Assembly (NCBI RefSeq): GCF_023896955.1
Contig: NZ_JAMHIW010000001.1
Coordinates: 620,001-684,000, forward strand
DNA: 64,000 bases
Source of the DNA: Micromonospora sp. RHAY321
GTDB taxonomy: Bacteria > Actinomycetota > Actinomycetes > Mycobacteriales > Micromonosporaceae
Direction: 5' to 3'
The first letter of the stretch is position 1, and every line of letters begins with the position of its first letter. The notes beneath the pieces were generated by a model, which saw only the letters and a program-made list of their open reading frames with translations, made no database searches and was not told where the DNA came from. Positions 27,944 to 36,874 of the stretch are shown here, piece after piece. Made by a program: the position numbers and the translations under genes.

Positions 27944-27958
27944 CTCATAGGTTACGCT
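27940..27958 (+). promoter_or_regulatory. arsR-family promoter and operator
   Basis: The -10 TACGCT (27953-27958) ends 6 nt before GTG 27965. An inverted repeat GTAAC-tcatag-GTTAC (27940-27955) overlaps it, placed well for autorepression by the ArsR protein. The TAA stop of the methyltransferase lies inside the repeat. Confidence 0.5.
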
Positions 27959-27964
27959 TTGGCG

Positions 27965-28327
27965 GTGGACGAGGTGGCCACCGCGATCGCGGACCCGGTA
28001 CGGCGACGCATCCTGACCATGCTGCGCGACGAGCCACTGGCCGCCGGCGACATCGCCCAGCGGTTCGCGATCAGCCGACCCGCGATCAGCCGCCACCTGC
28101 GGGTGCTGCGCGATAGCGGGCTCGTCCGCGACGAACTGGTCGGCCGCAGGAGGATCTACCGCCTCGATCCCGGCCCGCTCGCCGAACTGGTCGACTGGCT
28201 CGCCGAGCTCGTCACCGCCGACCGGTGGGAGCGGCACCTCGACGCGTTGGAGACCGAGGTCTATCGAACCCGCCGAGAACGCCGCAGCCGCGGCCCGGCG
28301 GAGCACCGAAGGGAGCACACGGCATGA
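27965..28327 (+). CDS. ArsR-family transcriptional regulator
   Basis: 120 residues from GTG 27965; a TTG at 27959 in frame is less likely given the -10 position. A winged HTH is visible: VRRRILTMLRDEPLAAGDIAQRF then ISRPAISRHLRVLRDSGLVRDELVGRRRIYRL. The cysteines of metal-sensing ArsR members are absent, so this is a non-metal type. Its ATGA overlap with the SRPBCC gene is the usual arrangement, in which the regulator controls its partner. Confidence 0.9.
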   Translation: MDEVATAIADPVRRRILTMLRDEPLAAGDIAQRFAISRPAISRHLRVLRDSGLVRDELVGRRRIYRLDPGPLAELVDWLAELVTADRWERHLDALETEVYRTRRERRSRGPAEHRREHTA

Positions 28328-28848
28328 CCCGTACACCCGCCGGACGACTGTTCCGCACCGCCACCGGCCACGATCTCGTCCTCACCCGCACGTTCCGCGC
28401 CCCGGCGGCGGACGTGTGGGCCAGCCTGACCGAACCGGAGCGCACGGCCCGCTGGTTCGGCCCGTGGGAGGGCGACGCCGCGCCCGGCCGGACCATCCGG
28501 GTCCAGATGGCGTACGAGGAGCAGCAGCCCTGGTGTGAGGTGCGCATCGACGCGTGCGAACCGCAGCGGCGTCTCGCCGTGTCGATGATCGACAGCTACG
28601 GGCACTGGCTGCTGGAGATGGAGCTGTCCGAGGCCGACGGCAGCACCGAGCTGCGGTTCGTGCAGCACCTGACCAGCGTGGAGGGCATCGCCGAGGTGGG
28701 AGCCGGCTGGGAGTACTACCTGGACATGCTCGTCGCCTCCCGCGACGGCTCACCCCGCCCCGAGTTCAACGAGTACCACCCCGCGATGCAGTCCTACTAC
28801 CAGGCGCTGGCCGCCCGGGAGACGCCCGACGCCGCCCAGCACGCCTAG
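28324..28848 (+). CDS. SRPBCC (AHSA1-like) domain protein
   Basis: 174 residues. LTRTFRAPAADVWASLTEPERTARWFG (about 20-46) is the start of the AHSA1/START-type ligand-binding fold. VEGIAEVGAGWEYYLDML near 118-135 forms its C-terminal helix. These proteins bind hydrophobic ligands or act as small enzymes; no ligand can be named. It is coupled to the ArsR gene. Its TAG stop shares the sequence CTAG with the stop of mug on the opposite strand. Confidence 0.88.
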   Translation: MTRTPAGRLFRTATGHDLVLTRTFRAPAADVWASLTEPERTARWFGPWEGDAAPGRTIRVQMAYEEQQPWCEVRIDACEPQRRLAVSMIDSYGHWLLEMELSEADGSTELRFVQHLTSVEGIAEVGAGWEYYLDMLVASRDGSPRPEFNEYHPAMQSYYQALAARETPDAAQHA

Positions 28849-29414
28849 GCGTCGGTCTCCCGATACAGCGCCGCGAACTCGGCCGTCAGCGCCGGCAGCG
28901 GGAAGTGCGCGTTCAGGCCACTGGGGTTGGGCAGCACCCAGACCCGGGCTGGGCCCAGCGGATCCGGCTGCGGGCCCAGCCCGGCCCGGGGCCGCACGAA
29001 GCCGATCCGGTACGCGGTCACCCCGAGGATCGCCACCCACCGTGGCCGGTACCGCTCGGCCTTCACCGCCAGTCCCGTCACCCCGGCCACCAACTCCGCC
29101 CGCGTCAGTTCGTCGGCGCGGGCGGTGGCCCGGTTGCTGAGGCTGGTGATGCCCACGCCCTGCCGCAGCAGCTCGTCGCGCTCCCACGGGTGCAGCTCCC
29201 GGTCGGTGAAACCGGAACGGTGCAGGGCGGGCCAGAAGCGGCTGCCCCGCCGCGCGAAGGGGTGCCCCACCGCGGCGGAGTAGAGACCCGGGTTGAAGCC
29301 GCAGAACAGCACCCGCAGATCCGGGCCGATCACGTCCGCCAGCCCTCGGCCGGCCGCCGCGGCCACCTCCTGTGGCGTCGGCCGCCGGAACGGCCCCGCC
29401 CCGACCACCTCCAT
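28845..29414 (-). CDS. mug: G:T/U mismatch-specific DNA glycosylase
   Basis: 189 residues. VLFCGFNPGLYSAAVGHPFA (about 35-54) contains the GxNPG active-site motif, and VLPNPSGLNAHF (about 160-171) is the second conserved block of the Mug/TDG family. The enzyme removes uracil or thymine opposite guanine, protecting GC-rich DNA from deamination damage. An ATG start with AGGA upstream fits. The stop codon overlaps that of the SRPBCC gene on the other strand. Confidence 0.9.
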   Translation of the reverse strand: MEVVGAGPFRRPTPQEVAAAAGRGLADVIGPDLRVLFCGFNPGLYSAAVGHPFARRGSRFWPALHRSGFTDRELHPWERDELLRQGVGITSLSNRATARADELTRAELVAGVTGLAVKAERYRPRWVAILGVTAYRIGFVRPRAGLGPQPDPLGPARVWVLPNPSGLNAHFPLPALTAEFAALYRETDA

Positions 29415-29515
29415 GGCACCGATCCTGCCGTACGGCCCGCCGGCCGGTCCCCGCTTCCGGACGCCGGGGCGGCCCTGGACGAGCGCCGTCGATCACGACT
29501 TGGGACCCTCGACGG

Positions 29516-30259
29516 ATGCAGTCAACCGACGACCTCGCTCGCAGCCGCTACGCCCGGATGCGCTGGAACACGCCACTGTCGGAGGAGCACGCGGCCCTGC
29601 TGGTGCAACGGCTCGACGTACGCCCCGGCTCGCGCGTCCTCGACCTCGGCTGCGGCTGGGGTGAGCTGCTGCTCAGGGCCGTCGCCGCCGGCGGTGTCGC
29701 CGGCCCGGTCGCAACGAGGGGCGTCGGCGTCGACACCGACGACGCCGCACTGGCCCGGGGACGACGGCTGGCCGCGAGCCGCTCGCTGAACCGGCACGTC
29801 GCCTTCGTGATGGGGGAAGCGGCGACCTGGCAGGAGCCGGCCGACCGGGTTCTCTCCATCGGCGCCGCGCACGCCTTCGGCGGCACCGACGCGGCCCTCG
29901 ACGCGCTCACCACCGTGCTCCGGCCCGGGGGCCGGCTGCTGTTCGGCGCGGCGTTCTGGGAACGGTCTCCCACGACCGAGGTCGAACAGATCTTCGGAGC
30001 GGAAACCACCGACCTTCCGGGCCTCGTCGAGGCCGCCCGCGAGCACGGCTGGCGGGTCCTGCACATGAGCACCGCCGACCAACGCGAGTGGGACGACTTC
30101 GAGTCCACCTGGCTCGCGGGTCGGCAGGAGTGGCTGCTGAGGCATCCGACGGACCATCGCGCGGCGGAGATCCGGGCGGAACTCGACGACCGGCTGCGCC
30201 AGTACGTCGGCGGCTATCGCGGGGTCCTCGGCCTCGCGTACCTCGTCCTCGGCCGTTGA
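29516..30259 (+). CDS. Class I SAM-dependent methyltransferase, cyclopropane-synthase-like
   Basis: 247 residues from ATG 29516. VLDLGCGWGELLLRA (about 41-55) is motif I; GVGVDTDDAALARGRRLA (about 68-85) carries motif post-I. SIGAAHAFGGTDAALDAL and LRPGGRLLFGAAFWER follow in normal order. The GCGWGE form and early SIG motif recall sarcosine/cyclopropane-type methyltransferases. Substrate unknown. It sits alone between mug and the CPBP gene. Confidence 0.85.
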   Translation: MQSTDDLARSRYARMRWNTPLSEEHAALLVQRLDVRPGSRVLDLGCGWGELLLRAVAAGGVAGPVATRGVGVDTDDAALARGRRLAASRSLNRHVAFVMGEAATWQEPADRVLSIGAAHAFGGTDAALDALTTVLRPGGRLLFGAAFWERSPTTEVEQIFGAETTDLPGLVEAAREHGWRVLHMSTADQREWDDFESTWLAGRQEWLLRHPTDHRAAEIRAELDDRLRQYVGGYRGVLGLAYLVLGR

Positions 30260-30295
30260 GAACCGCCGTTGACGCCGGTGGCTACGCTGCGCGTG

Positions 30296-31111
30296 GTGAG
30301 CGGCGCCCCTCGCCTCGCCCTGCACTGGCGGATCCTCATCGTCTTCGCCGGCACCGTGCTGGTCTGGTTGTTCCTCTACCACGGTGCCCTGCCGGGTCGT
30401 GACTACGACCGCCCGACCCACGTGGCCAGGGCGATCCTCACGACGGTGCTCGTCGTCCCCCTGGTGGTGGCCGCCCGCCGGCTGCTCGACCGTCGTGGCT
30501 GGACCGGCCTCGGGCTGCCCTCCCTGTGTGCCGGCTGGCGACGCCTTCTGCTGGGCATGGCCTGCTGGCTCGTCCCCGCCGCCATCGGGTTCGCGCTCTG
30601 CCTCGGCCTCGGTTGGGTCGAGATCAGCCTGCGGACCTCCGCGTCGGACGCCGCGCGGGTCGCGGCGCTGCTCCTCGTCCTCGTCCTCCTGTACGAGGCG
30701 CTGCCGGAGGAACTGGTCTTCCGCGGCTACCTGCAGCGCAACCTCGCCACCCGGCTACCGGCCTGGCAGGCCGTCCTCGGGCAGGCCGTGCTGTTCACCC
30801 TGTTCGGGCTTCTCGTCGGCGCCGCCACCTCCCTCGACAGGCTCCTGCTCTTCTTCGTCTTCGCGCTCCTGCTCGGTGGCTTCCGCGCCGCGACCGGCGA
30901 CGTCTGGGCGGGCATCGGCTTCCACCTGGCCTTCCAGACCGTCGCCCAGCTGTTCGGCGAGGTAGGGGCCGTCTTCGACGTGACCGGCGCTGGCGTGCTG
31001 GGTGTCGTCGCCATGGGCGCCGTACCATTCACGCTCGGCTGGGCAGCCATCGAGCGGCTCCACCGCGACCGCCTGAACTGGCGGGCCCTCGAACCCGACC
31101 CGACCGGTTGA
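30296..31111 (+). CDS. CPBP-family intramembrane metalloprotease
   Basis: 271 residues from GTG 30296, with a TACGCT -10 ending 7 nt upstream; the TTG at 30269 and GTG at 30293 are less likely. Eight hydrophobic segments are visible. EALPEELVFRGYLQ is the EExxxR motif and GIGFHLAFQ the second conserved His motif of the CAAX protease and bacteriocin-processing (CPBP/Abi) family. The active site lies within the membrane. Bacterial members process small peptides or give bacteriocin immunity; no peptide gene is adjacent. Confidence 0.85.
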   Translation: MSGAPRLALHWRILIVFAGTVLVWLFLYHGALPGRDYDRPTHVARAILTTVLVVPLVVAARRLLDRRGWTGLGLPSLCAGWRRLLLGMACWLVPAAIGFALCLGLGWVEISLRTSASDAARVAALLLVLVLLYEALPEELVFRGYLQRNLATRLPAWQAVLGQAVLFTLFGLLVGAATSLDRLLLFFVFALLLGGFRAATGDVWAGIGFHLAFQTVAQLFGEVGAVFDVTGAGVLGVVAMGAVPFTLGWAAIERLHRDRLNWRALEPDPTG

Positions 31112-31123
31112 CGAGACGCGGGC

Positions 31124-31153
31124 TTGACGGGGCTTAGACATCGGAGGTTAACT
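31124..31153 (+). promoter_or_regulatory. Candidate promoter of the ThuA gene
   Basis: TTGACG (31124-31129), an 18-nt spacer and TTAACT (31148-31153) form a sigma-70-like promoter, leaving a leader of about 190 nt before ATG 31350. Confidence 0.4.
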
Positions 31154-31349
31154 GCCTCAGCGATGCAAGTCGATGTGTCTCCGGTCGTCCACACTGGCCG
31201 GTCGACGCACCGACTCCACCGCAGCACCCGCACCGCCTCAGCCGAGCATCGGCGGCCCGGCTCCGTACCAACCGCCAACCCGGCCCTCGGCGAGCCCGCA
31301 CGCCAGTGACGTGCACGCCCGGGGCCGACGCTCAGCAGAGGAGCAGAGC

Positions 31350-32519
31350 ATGCGTTCCCGTGCCTTAGCACTCATCACCGGCCTGGCCGTGTTGCTGGCC
31401 ACCCTGGTGGCCCTGCCGGCCCCGGCCTCGGCGGCACCGCTGACCAAGGTCCTGGTGTTCAGCAAGACCGCCGGATTCCGGCACTCGTCCATTCCCAACG
31501 GCATCGCCGCCATCCGGCAGCTCGGCACCGCCAACGGCTTCACCGTGACCGCGACCGAGGACGCCGCCCAGTTCACCACCGCCAACCTGGCGCAGTACCA
31601 GGCGGTGGTCTTCCTGTCGACGACGGGCGACGTCCTCAACGCCACCCAGCAGACGGCGTTCGAGTCCTACATCGCCGCCGGCGGCGGGTACGTCGGCGTC
31701 CACGCCGCCGCCGACACCGAGTACGACTGGCCGTGGTACGGCGGGCTGGTCGGGGCGTGGTTCAGCTCGCACCCGGCGATCCAGTCCGCCACCATCCGCG
31801 TCGAGGACCGGACGAACCCCTCCACCGCGCACCTGTCCGACACCTGGGTCCGCAGCGACGAGTGGTACAACTACCGCACCAACCCCCGGCCGAACGTGCG
31901 GGTCCTGGCCAGCCTCGACGAGTCGTCGTACAGCGGCGGCAGCATGGGCGACCACCCGATCACGTGGTGCCGGGCCTACGGCGGTGGGCGGGCCTGGTAC
32001 ACCGGTCTCGGGCACACCGAGGAGTCGTACGCCGACTCGAACTTCACCCGGATGCTGCTCGGCGGTCTCCGGGTCGCCTCCGGCGCCGTGACGGCCGACT
32101 GCTCGCCGCGCACGACCACCCCGCCGCCCAGCGGCTCCAGCCTGCGTGCCCGGGCCAACAACCAGTACGTCAGCGCGCCCAACGCCACCACCTCGCTGAT
32201 CGCCAACCGGAGCGCCATCGGCACCACCGAGCGGTTCGACCTGGTCGACCTCGGCGGCGGCAACGTGGCGCTGCGCGCCAAGGCCAACGGCATGTACGTG
32301 GCGGCCGAGAACGCCGGCGCCGCACCGCTGATCGCCAACCGGGCCTCCGCCGGCGCCTGGGAGACGTTCCAGCTCGTCCGCAACTCCGACGGCACGGTCA
32401 GCCTCCGGGCCCTGGTGAACAACCGGTACGTCGTCGCGGAGAACGCGGGCGCCGCCGCACTGATCGCCAACCGCACCGGCATCGGCCAGTGGGAGAAGTT
32501 CGACCTCGTCACCGGCTGA
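31350..32519 (+). CDS. Secreted ThuA-domain protein with C-terminal beta-trefoil
   Basis: 389 residues with SD AGAGGAG. A signal peptide of about 29 residues ends ASA-AP. The ThuA domain (about 30-255, related to class I glutamine amidotransferases) includes VLVFSKTAGFRHSSIP, GGGYVGVHAAADTEY and the late HPITWCRAYGGGRAWYTGLGHT. After a Thr/Pro linker, three repeats of about 42 residues (264-389), each with an LRA..N..YV and LIANR motif, form a fascin-like trefoil that may bind sugars. ThuA proteins are linked to trehalose or glycan breakdown. The same trefoil is duplicated in the next gene, suggesting they act on the same surface or polymer. Confidence 0.87.
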   Translation: MRSRALALITGLAVLLATLVALPAPASAAPLTKVLVFSKTAGFRHSSIPNGIAAIRQLGTANGFTVTATEDAAQFTTANLAQYQAVVFLSTTGDVLNATQQTAFESYIAAGGGYVGVHAAADTEYDWPWYGGLVGAWFSSHPAIQSATIRVEDRTNPSTAHLSDTWVRSDEWYNYRTNPRPNVRVLASLDESSYSGGSMGDHPITWCRAYGGGRAWYTGLGHTEESYADSNFTRMLLGGLRVASGAVTADCSPRTTTPPPSGSSLRARANNQYVSAPNATTSLIANRSAIGTTERFDLVDLGGGNVALRAKANGMYVAAENAGAAPLIANRASAGAWETFQLVRNSDGTVSLRALVNNRYVVAENAGAAALIANRTGIGQWEKFDLVTG

Positions 32520-32606
32520 CCCCGCCCGGTCCACCCCACGCCACCACCACCCCGGCCGTGGCGCGCCCCCGCGCGCCCGACCCCCGGTCGTCGAGAAAGG
32601 ACGATC

Positions 32607-35435
32607 ATGCCCGCACACCCCCGGCGCTGGCCCCGGGCGCTCGTCGCCGCGCTCACCACCGCCGCGAGCGTCACCCTTGCCCTGGCCGCCCCGTCGCCCG
32701 CCCAGGCGGCCGTCATTCCCGCCGCCGACTACCAGCAGGTCACCCTGGCCACCGGCGGAGCGGAGCTCGGCGAGGCCATGTCCCTGGCCGTCATGCCCAA
32801 CCGCTCGGTGATCCACACCGCCCGCAACGGCACCGTCCGCGTGACCGACGCGGCCGGCAACACCAAGGTCGCCGGCACCCTGGCCGTCTACACCCACGAC
32901 GAGGAGGGCCTGCAGGGCGTCGCCGTCGACCCCAACTTCGCCACCAACCGATTCGTCTACCTCTACTACTCGCCCACGCTGAACACCCCTGCGGGCGACG
33001 CGCCGGCCAACGGGACGGCGGCGGACTTCGACCGGTGGAAGGGGCACCTGCAGCTGTCCCGGTTCACCCTCAACACCGATGACACGCTCAACCTGGGCAG
33101 TGAGCGGATCATGCTCCAGGTCGACAACGACCGGGGCCAGTGCTGCCACGTGGGCGGCGACATCGACTTCGACGCCGCCGGCAACCTGTACCTGACCACC
33201 GGCGACGACACCAACCCGTTCGAGTCCAACTCGTTCACGCCCATCGACGAGCGGACCGACCGCAACCCGCAGTTCGACGCCCAGCGCTCGTCGGGCAACA
33301 CCAACGACCTGCGGGGCAAGGTGCTGCGGATCAAGCCGCAGCCGGACGGCTCGTACACGATCCCGGCGGGCAACATGTTCGCGCCCGGCACGGCCCGCAC
33401 GCGTCCGGAGATCTACGCGATGGGCTTCCGCAACCCGTTCCGGATGAGCGTCGACAAGCCGACCGGCATCGTCTACCTCGGTGACTACGGCCCCGATGCC
33501 GGAGCCGGCGACCCGAACCGTGGTCCCGGCGGCCAGGTCGAGTTCGACCGCATCACCGGGCCCGGCAACTACGGCTGGCCGTACTGCACCGGCACCAACA
33601 CGGCCGCCGAGACGTACAACGAGTACACCTTCCCGTCGGGGCCGTCGCAGGCCAAGTACAACTGCGCCGGCGGGCCGACCAACAACTCGTTCCGCAACAC
33701 CGGGCTCACCACCCTGCCCGCGGCGAAGGCGAGCTGGATCAAGTACGGCGACGCCGGGTCGCCGCCGGAGTTCGGCGGCGGCTCCGAGTCACCGATGGGC
33801 GGGCCGGTGTACCGGTACAACGCCGCTCTCAACTCCAGCGTCAAGTTCCCGGCGTCGCTGGACGGCCAGTTCTTCGCCGGCGAGTACGGCCGCCGCTGGA
33901 TCAAGGCGATCGCGGTCAACGCCGACGGCTCGCGCGGGGCGATCTCCGACTTCCCGTGGACCGGCACCCAGGTGATGGACATGGCCTTCGGGCCGGACGG
34001 GGCGCTCTACGTGCTGGACTACGGCACCGGTGCGAACAACCAGGCGTTGTACCGCGTCGAGCACATCGGCGGTGGCAACCGCAGCCCGGTCGCGGTCGCC
34101 TCGGCGAACCCCACCTCGGGGTCGAACCCGCTGACGGTGACCTTCTCCTCGGCCGGCAGCTCCGACCCGGAGGGCGGGGCGCTGAGCTACCTGTGGACCT
34201 TCGGCGACGGGACGACGTCGACGGCGGCCAACCCGACCAAGACGTACACCACGAACGGCACGTACACCCCGACCCTGAAGGTCACCGACCCCACCGGCCT
34301 GTCCGGCACGGCGAGCCTGGTGATCACCGTGGGCAACACCGCCCCGACGGTGTCGCTCACCCTGCCCACCAACGGGCAGCTCTTCAGCTTCGGGGACACG
34401 GTGCCGTTCCAGGTCACGGTGAGCGACCCGCAGGACGGCACGATCAACTGCGGGCGGGTGACCGTCAGCTACGCCCTGGGTCACGACAGCCACGCCCACC
34501 AGATCACCTCGAAGACCGGCTGCAGCGGCACCATCACCATCCCGGTCGACGGTGAGCACGACACGGCCGCCAACATCTACGGGGTCTTCGACGCCTCCTA
34601 CACCGACAACGGCGGGCTCACCACCCACAGCATCAAGACGCTGCAACCGAAGCACCGGCAGGGCGAGCACTTCGGCGCCCAGTCCGGCGTCCAGATCGCC
34701 GACCACGCCAGCGCCGAGGGCGGCCGGACCGCCGGGTTCATCGAGAACAACGACTGGATCTCGTACCAGCCGTACCACCTGGCCAACGCCACCCGGTTCG
34801 CCGCGCGGGTCTCCTCGGCCGGCGCCGGCGGCACCATCGAGGTACGCGCCGGATCCGCCACCGGCACCCTGCTGGGCAGTGTCGCGGTGCCGGTGACCGG
34901 CGGCTGGGAGACCTTCACGACCGTCTCCGGCGCGATCACCAACGCACCCGCGGCGACCACCACGCTGTTCCTGGTGTTCAAGGGCGGGGCCGGCAACCTG
35001 TTCGACATCGACTCGTTCACCTTCACCACCGGCTCCGGTGGCGGCGGGGCGGTCAGCCTGCGAGCGCAGATCAACAGCCAGTACGTCACGGCTGACAACG
35101 GCGGCGCCGCACCGCTCATCGCGAAGGCGGCCACCGTCGGGCTGTCCGAGCAGTTCGACCGGGTCGACGCCGGCAACGGCAACATCGCCCTGCGGTCGCG
35201 CGTCAACGGCCTGTACGTCTGCGCCGACAACGCCGGTGCGGCGCCGCTGATCGCCAACCGTGCGGCGATCGGCCCGTGGGAGACCTTCCAGCTCATCACC
35301 AACTCCGACGGGACGGTCAGCCTCCGAGCACTGGCCAACAACCAGATCGTGGCCGCCGAGAACGCCGGGGCGGCGGCGCTGATCGCCAACCGTACGGCGA
35401 TCGGGCCGTGGGAGAAGTTCACCCTGACCGGCTGA
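32607..35435 (+). CDS. Secreted PQQ-type sugar dehydrogenase with PKD, CBM6-like and beta-trefoil domains
   Basis: 942 residues, ATG 32607 with AAAGGA upstream. A signal peptide (to about 35, AQA-A) is followed by a glucose/sorbosone dehydrogenase propeller (about 36-490; HDEEGLQGVAVDPNF, GGDIDFDAAGNLYLTTGDDTN in parts, EIYAMGFRNPFR). A PKD domain (about 491-577, WTFGDGTTST) comes next, then an Ig-like stretch, then a CBM6-like domain (about 685-810). The C-terminal trefoil (815-942) is very similar to that of the ThuA protein. It probably oxidises sugars outside the cell while bound to a polysaccharide. PQQ dependence is inferred. Confidence 0.9.
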   Translation: MPAHPRRWPRALVAALTTAASVTLALAAPSPAQAAVIPAADYQQVTLATGGAELGEAMSLAVMPNRSVIHTARNGTVRVTDAAGNTKVAGTLAVYTHDEEGLQGVAVDPNFATNRFVYLYYSPTLNTPAGDAPANGTAADFDRWKGHLQLSRFTLNTDDTLNLGSERIMLQVDNDRGQCCHVGGDIDFDAAGNLYLTTGDDTNPFESNSFTPIDERTDRNPQFDAQRSSGNTNDLRGKVLRIKPQPDGSYTIPAGNMFAPGTARTRPEIYAMGFRNPFRMSVDKPTGIVYLGDYGPDAGAGDPNRGPGGQVEFDRITGPGNYGWPYCTGTNTAAETYNEYTFPSGPSQAKYNCAGGPTNNSFRNTGLTTLPAAKASWIKYGDAGSPPEFGGGSESPMGGPVYRYNAALNSSVKFPASLDGQFFAGEYGRRWIKAIAVNADGSRGAISDFPWTGTQVMDMAFGPDGALYVLDYGTGANNQALYRVEHIGGGNRSPVAVASANPTSGSNPLTVTFSSAGSSDPEGGALSYLWTFGDGTTSTAANPTKTYTTNGTYTPTLKVTDPTGLSGTASLVITVGNTAPTVSLTLPTNGQLFSFGDTVPFQVTVSDPQDGTINCGRVTVSYALGHDSHAHQITSKTGCSGTITIPVDGEHDTAANIYGVFDASYTDNGGLTTHSIKTLQPKHRQGEHFGAQSGVQIADHASAEGGRTAGFIENNDWISYQPYHLANATRFAARVSSAGAGGTIEVRAGSATGTLLGSVAVPVTGGWETFTTVSGAITNAPAATTTLFLVFKGGAGNLFDIDSFTFTTGSGGGGAVSLRAQINSQYVTADNGGAAPLIAKAATVGLSEQFDRVDAGNGNIALRSRVNGLYVCADNAGAAPLIANRAAIGPWETFQLITNSDGTVSLRALANNQIVAAENAGAAALIANRTAIGPWEKFTLTG

Positions 35436-35442
35436 CGCACGA

Positions 35443-35477
35443 CGGGCCCGGCCTGGTCACGCACCAGGTCGGGCCCG
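35443..35477. terminator. Bidirectional terminator
   Basis: CGGGCCCGGCCTGGT (35443-35457) and ACCAGGTCGGGCCCG (35463-35477) pair with one mismatch around a 5-nt loop, between convergent genes. Confidence 0.75.
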
Positions 35478-35491
35478 CGGGCCGGCAACCG

Positions 35492-36199
35492 TCACGGGCC
35501 CGACGGACCTCGGTCCTCGAACTCGTACGTGGTGGTCAGGGCCTCGGGCAGGTCGGGGACCAGGGCGTTCGTGCCGTCGACCACCTGGACGTAGCGCCTG
35601 CCCTGGAAGATCGAGTAGCTGCCGTCGGCGACCCGTTCGATCCGGAACAGCTGCGTCTGCGCGGTCGGGTCGCACGCCCGGCCGCGGACGCTGCCCGGCG
35701 CGGCGTCGTGCACGACGGTCATGCAGACCTGATCGGCGCCGGCCGGTGTGGCCGCGACGATCCGGAAGGTGTCCCCCTCGGGGCGCAGGACCCACAGCGA
35801 CCGCTCGTCGACACCGGCCTCCGTGCTGGCGCGCACCCGGTCGTCGGTCCGACCGGTCGCCAACGCGGCCCCGGCCAGGCCGGGCACCAGGATCCGGACC
35901 TGCCGGCGGCCGCCGAGGATCTCCTGCGGCCCCGCCGGGGCGGTCGTGGACGCGACGACCGACGGCGACGCCACGCCGGCCGTGCCGACACCCGGGTCCG
36001 GCGTCCCGACGCCGGCGCGTGCCTGCAGCAGGGCGGCGCCGGCGGTCACGGCCACCACGGCCAACCCCACGCCGGTGACGGCCGCCCGCCGTCGCCGACG
36101 CCGGTCGCTGCGGCGGCGCAACGTCTGCGCCCCGGGCAGCGTCGTGACTCGCCGGACCTCGTCGACGATCGCCGTGAGGTCGTCGTGCGGATCAACCAT
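35492..36199 (-). CDS. Single-span membrane protein paired with an ECF sigma factor (candidate anti-sigma)
   Basis: 235 residues. A cytoplasmic N-terminus of about 40 residues rich in Arg precedes one transmembrane helix (AAVTGVGLAVVAVTAGAALL, about 39-58) and an extracytoplasmic domain with two Cys (VCMTVV, GRACDP) that could form a disulfide. The ATG overlaps the sigma-factor gene by 8 nt. This is the usual place for an anti-sigma factor, but the HxxxCxxC zinc motif is absent, so the protein is either an atypical anti-sigma or a sensor. No other function is apparent. Confidence 0.65.
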   Translation of the reverse strand: MVDPHDDLTAIVDEVRRVTTLPGAQTLRRRSDRRRRRRAAVTGVGLAVVAVTAGAALLQARAGVGTPDPGVGTAGVASPSVVASTTAPAGPQEILGGRRQVRILVPGLAGAALATGRTDDRVRASTEAGVDERSLWVLRPEGDTFRIVAATPAGADQVCMTVVHDAAPGSVRGRACDPTAQTQLFRIERVADGSYSIFQGRRYVQVVDGTNALVPDLPEALTTTYEFEDRGPSGP

Positions 36200-36692
36200 G
36201 GGAGGTCTCCTCCTGGTACGCCTCGGTCAGCATCCCGGCCATCGCTCGGCGACCACGGGCGAGGTACGACTTGACGGTTCCGACGGGCGCCTGCATCTCG
36301 GCTGCCACCTCGGCGACGCTGAGATCGTTCAGGTGGTGCAGCACCACGGCGCGACGCTCGTTGGCGCTGAGCCGTTGCAGCGCCTGGATGAGGGCGACGT
36401 GGTTTTCGCTGAGCCCGGGCACGCTCTGGTCGACGGCGGCCCGGTGGTGTGCGCGCAACCGGTTGAACGTCTTGCGCCAACTGCTCACCGCCGCGCGGGA
36501 GGCGACCGTGCGGATCCACGCCTCCGGGCTGTCGGCCTCCCGTACGGTGTGCCAGCGCTGCCAGGCCCGCATGAACGCCTCGGCGACGGCGTCCTCCGCC
36601 TCGCTGCGGTTGCCGGTCAGCGCGTAGACGTGACCCACGATCCGCCCGGCACAGGCGGCGTAGAGGGCGTCGAACTCCTCAGCATCACGCAT
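36192..36692 (-). CDS. ECF-family sigma factor (SigE-like)
   Basis: 166 residues from ATG 36692. Region 2 includes YALTGNRSEAEDAVAEAFMRAWQ (about 26-48). Region 4 includes LSANERRAVVLHHLNDLSVAEVAAEMQAPVGTVKSYLARGR (about 108-148), with the DNA-contacting helix. It is a compact ECF factor without C-terminal extension. It is cotranslated with the membrane protein and diverges from a subtilase gene, which may be a target. Confidence 0.9.
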   Translation of the reverse strand: MRDAEEFDALYAACAGRIVGHVYALTGNRSEAEDAVAEAFMRAWQRWHTVREADSPEAWIRTVASRAAVSSWRKTFNRLRAHHRAAVDQSVPGLSENHVALIQALQRLSANERRAVVLHHLNDLSVAEVAAEMQAPVGTVKSYLARGRRAMAGMLTEAYQEETSHG

Positions 36693-36874
36693 CTGACCTG
36701 CGCCCTCCCAAGCCAATGCTCCGTGGTCACCGCGCATGCAACCCGCCGGTGCGATCCACGCGAACCGGCGCGGGCCTCGTTTGTGACCACTGTCACATGC
36801 CTGAAGATCAACCCCGGAGTTCGTCCAGGCGTCATCGTGCCGTCCCGGGAGACACCCGTGGCGGAGAGGACGAT

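Noticed and set aside
28845..28848. The CTAG shared by two convergent stop codons
   Set aside because: A neat 4-nt overlap but common in compact genomes; no functional claim is justified.
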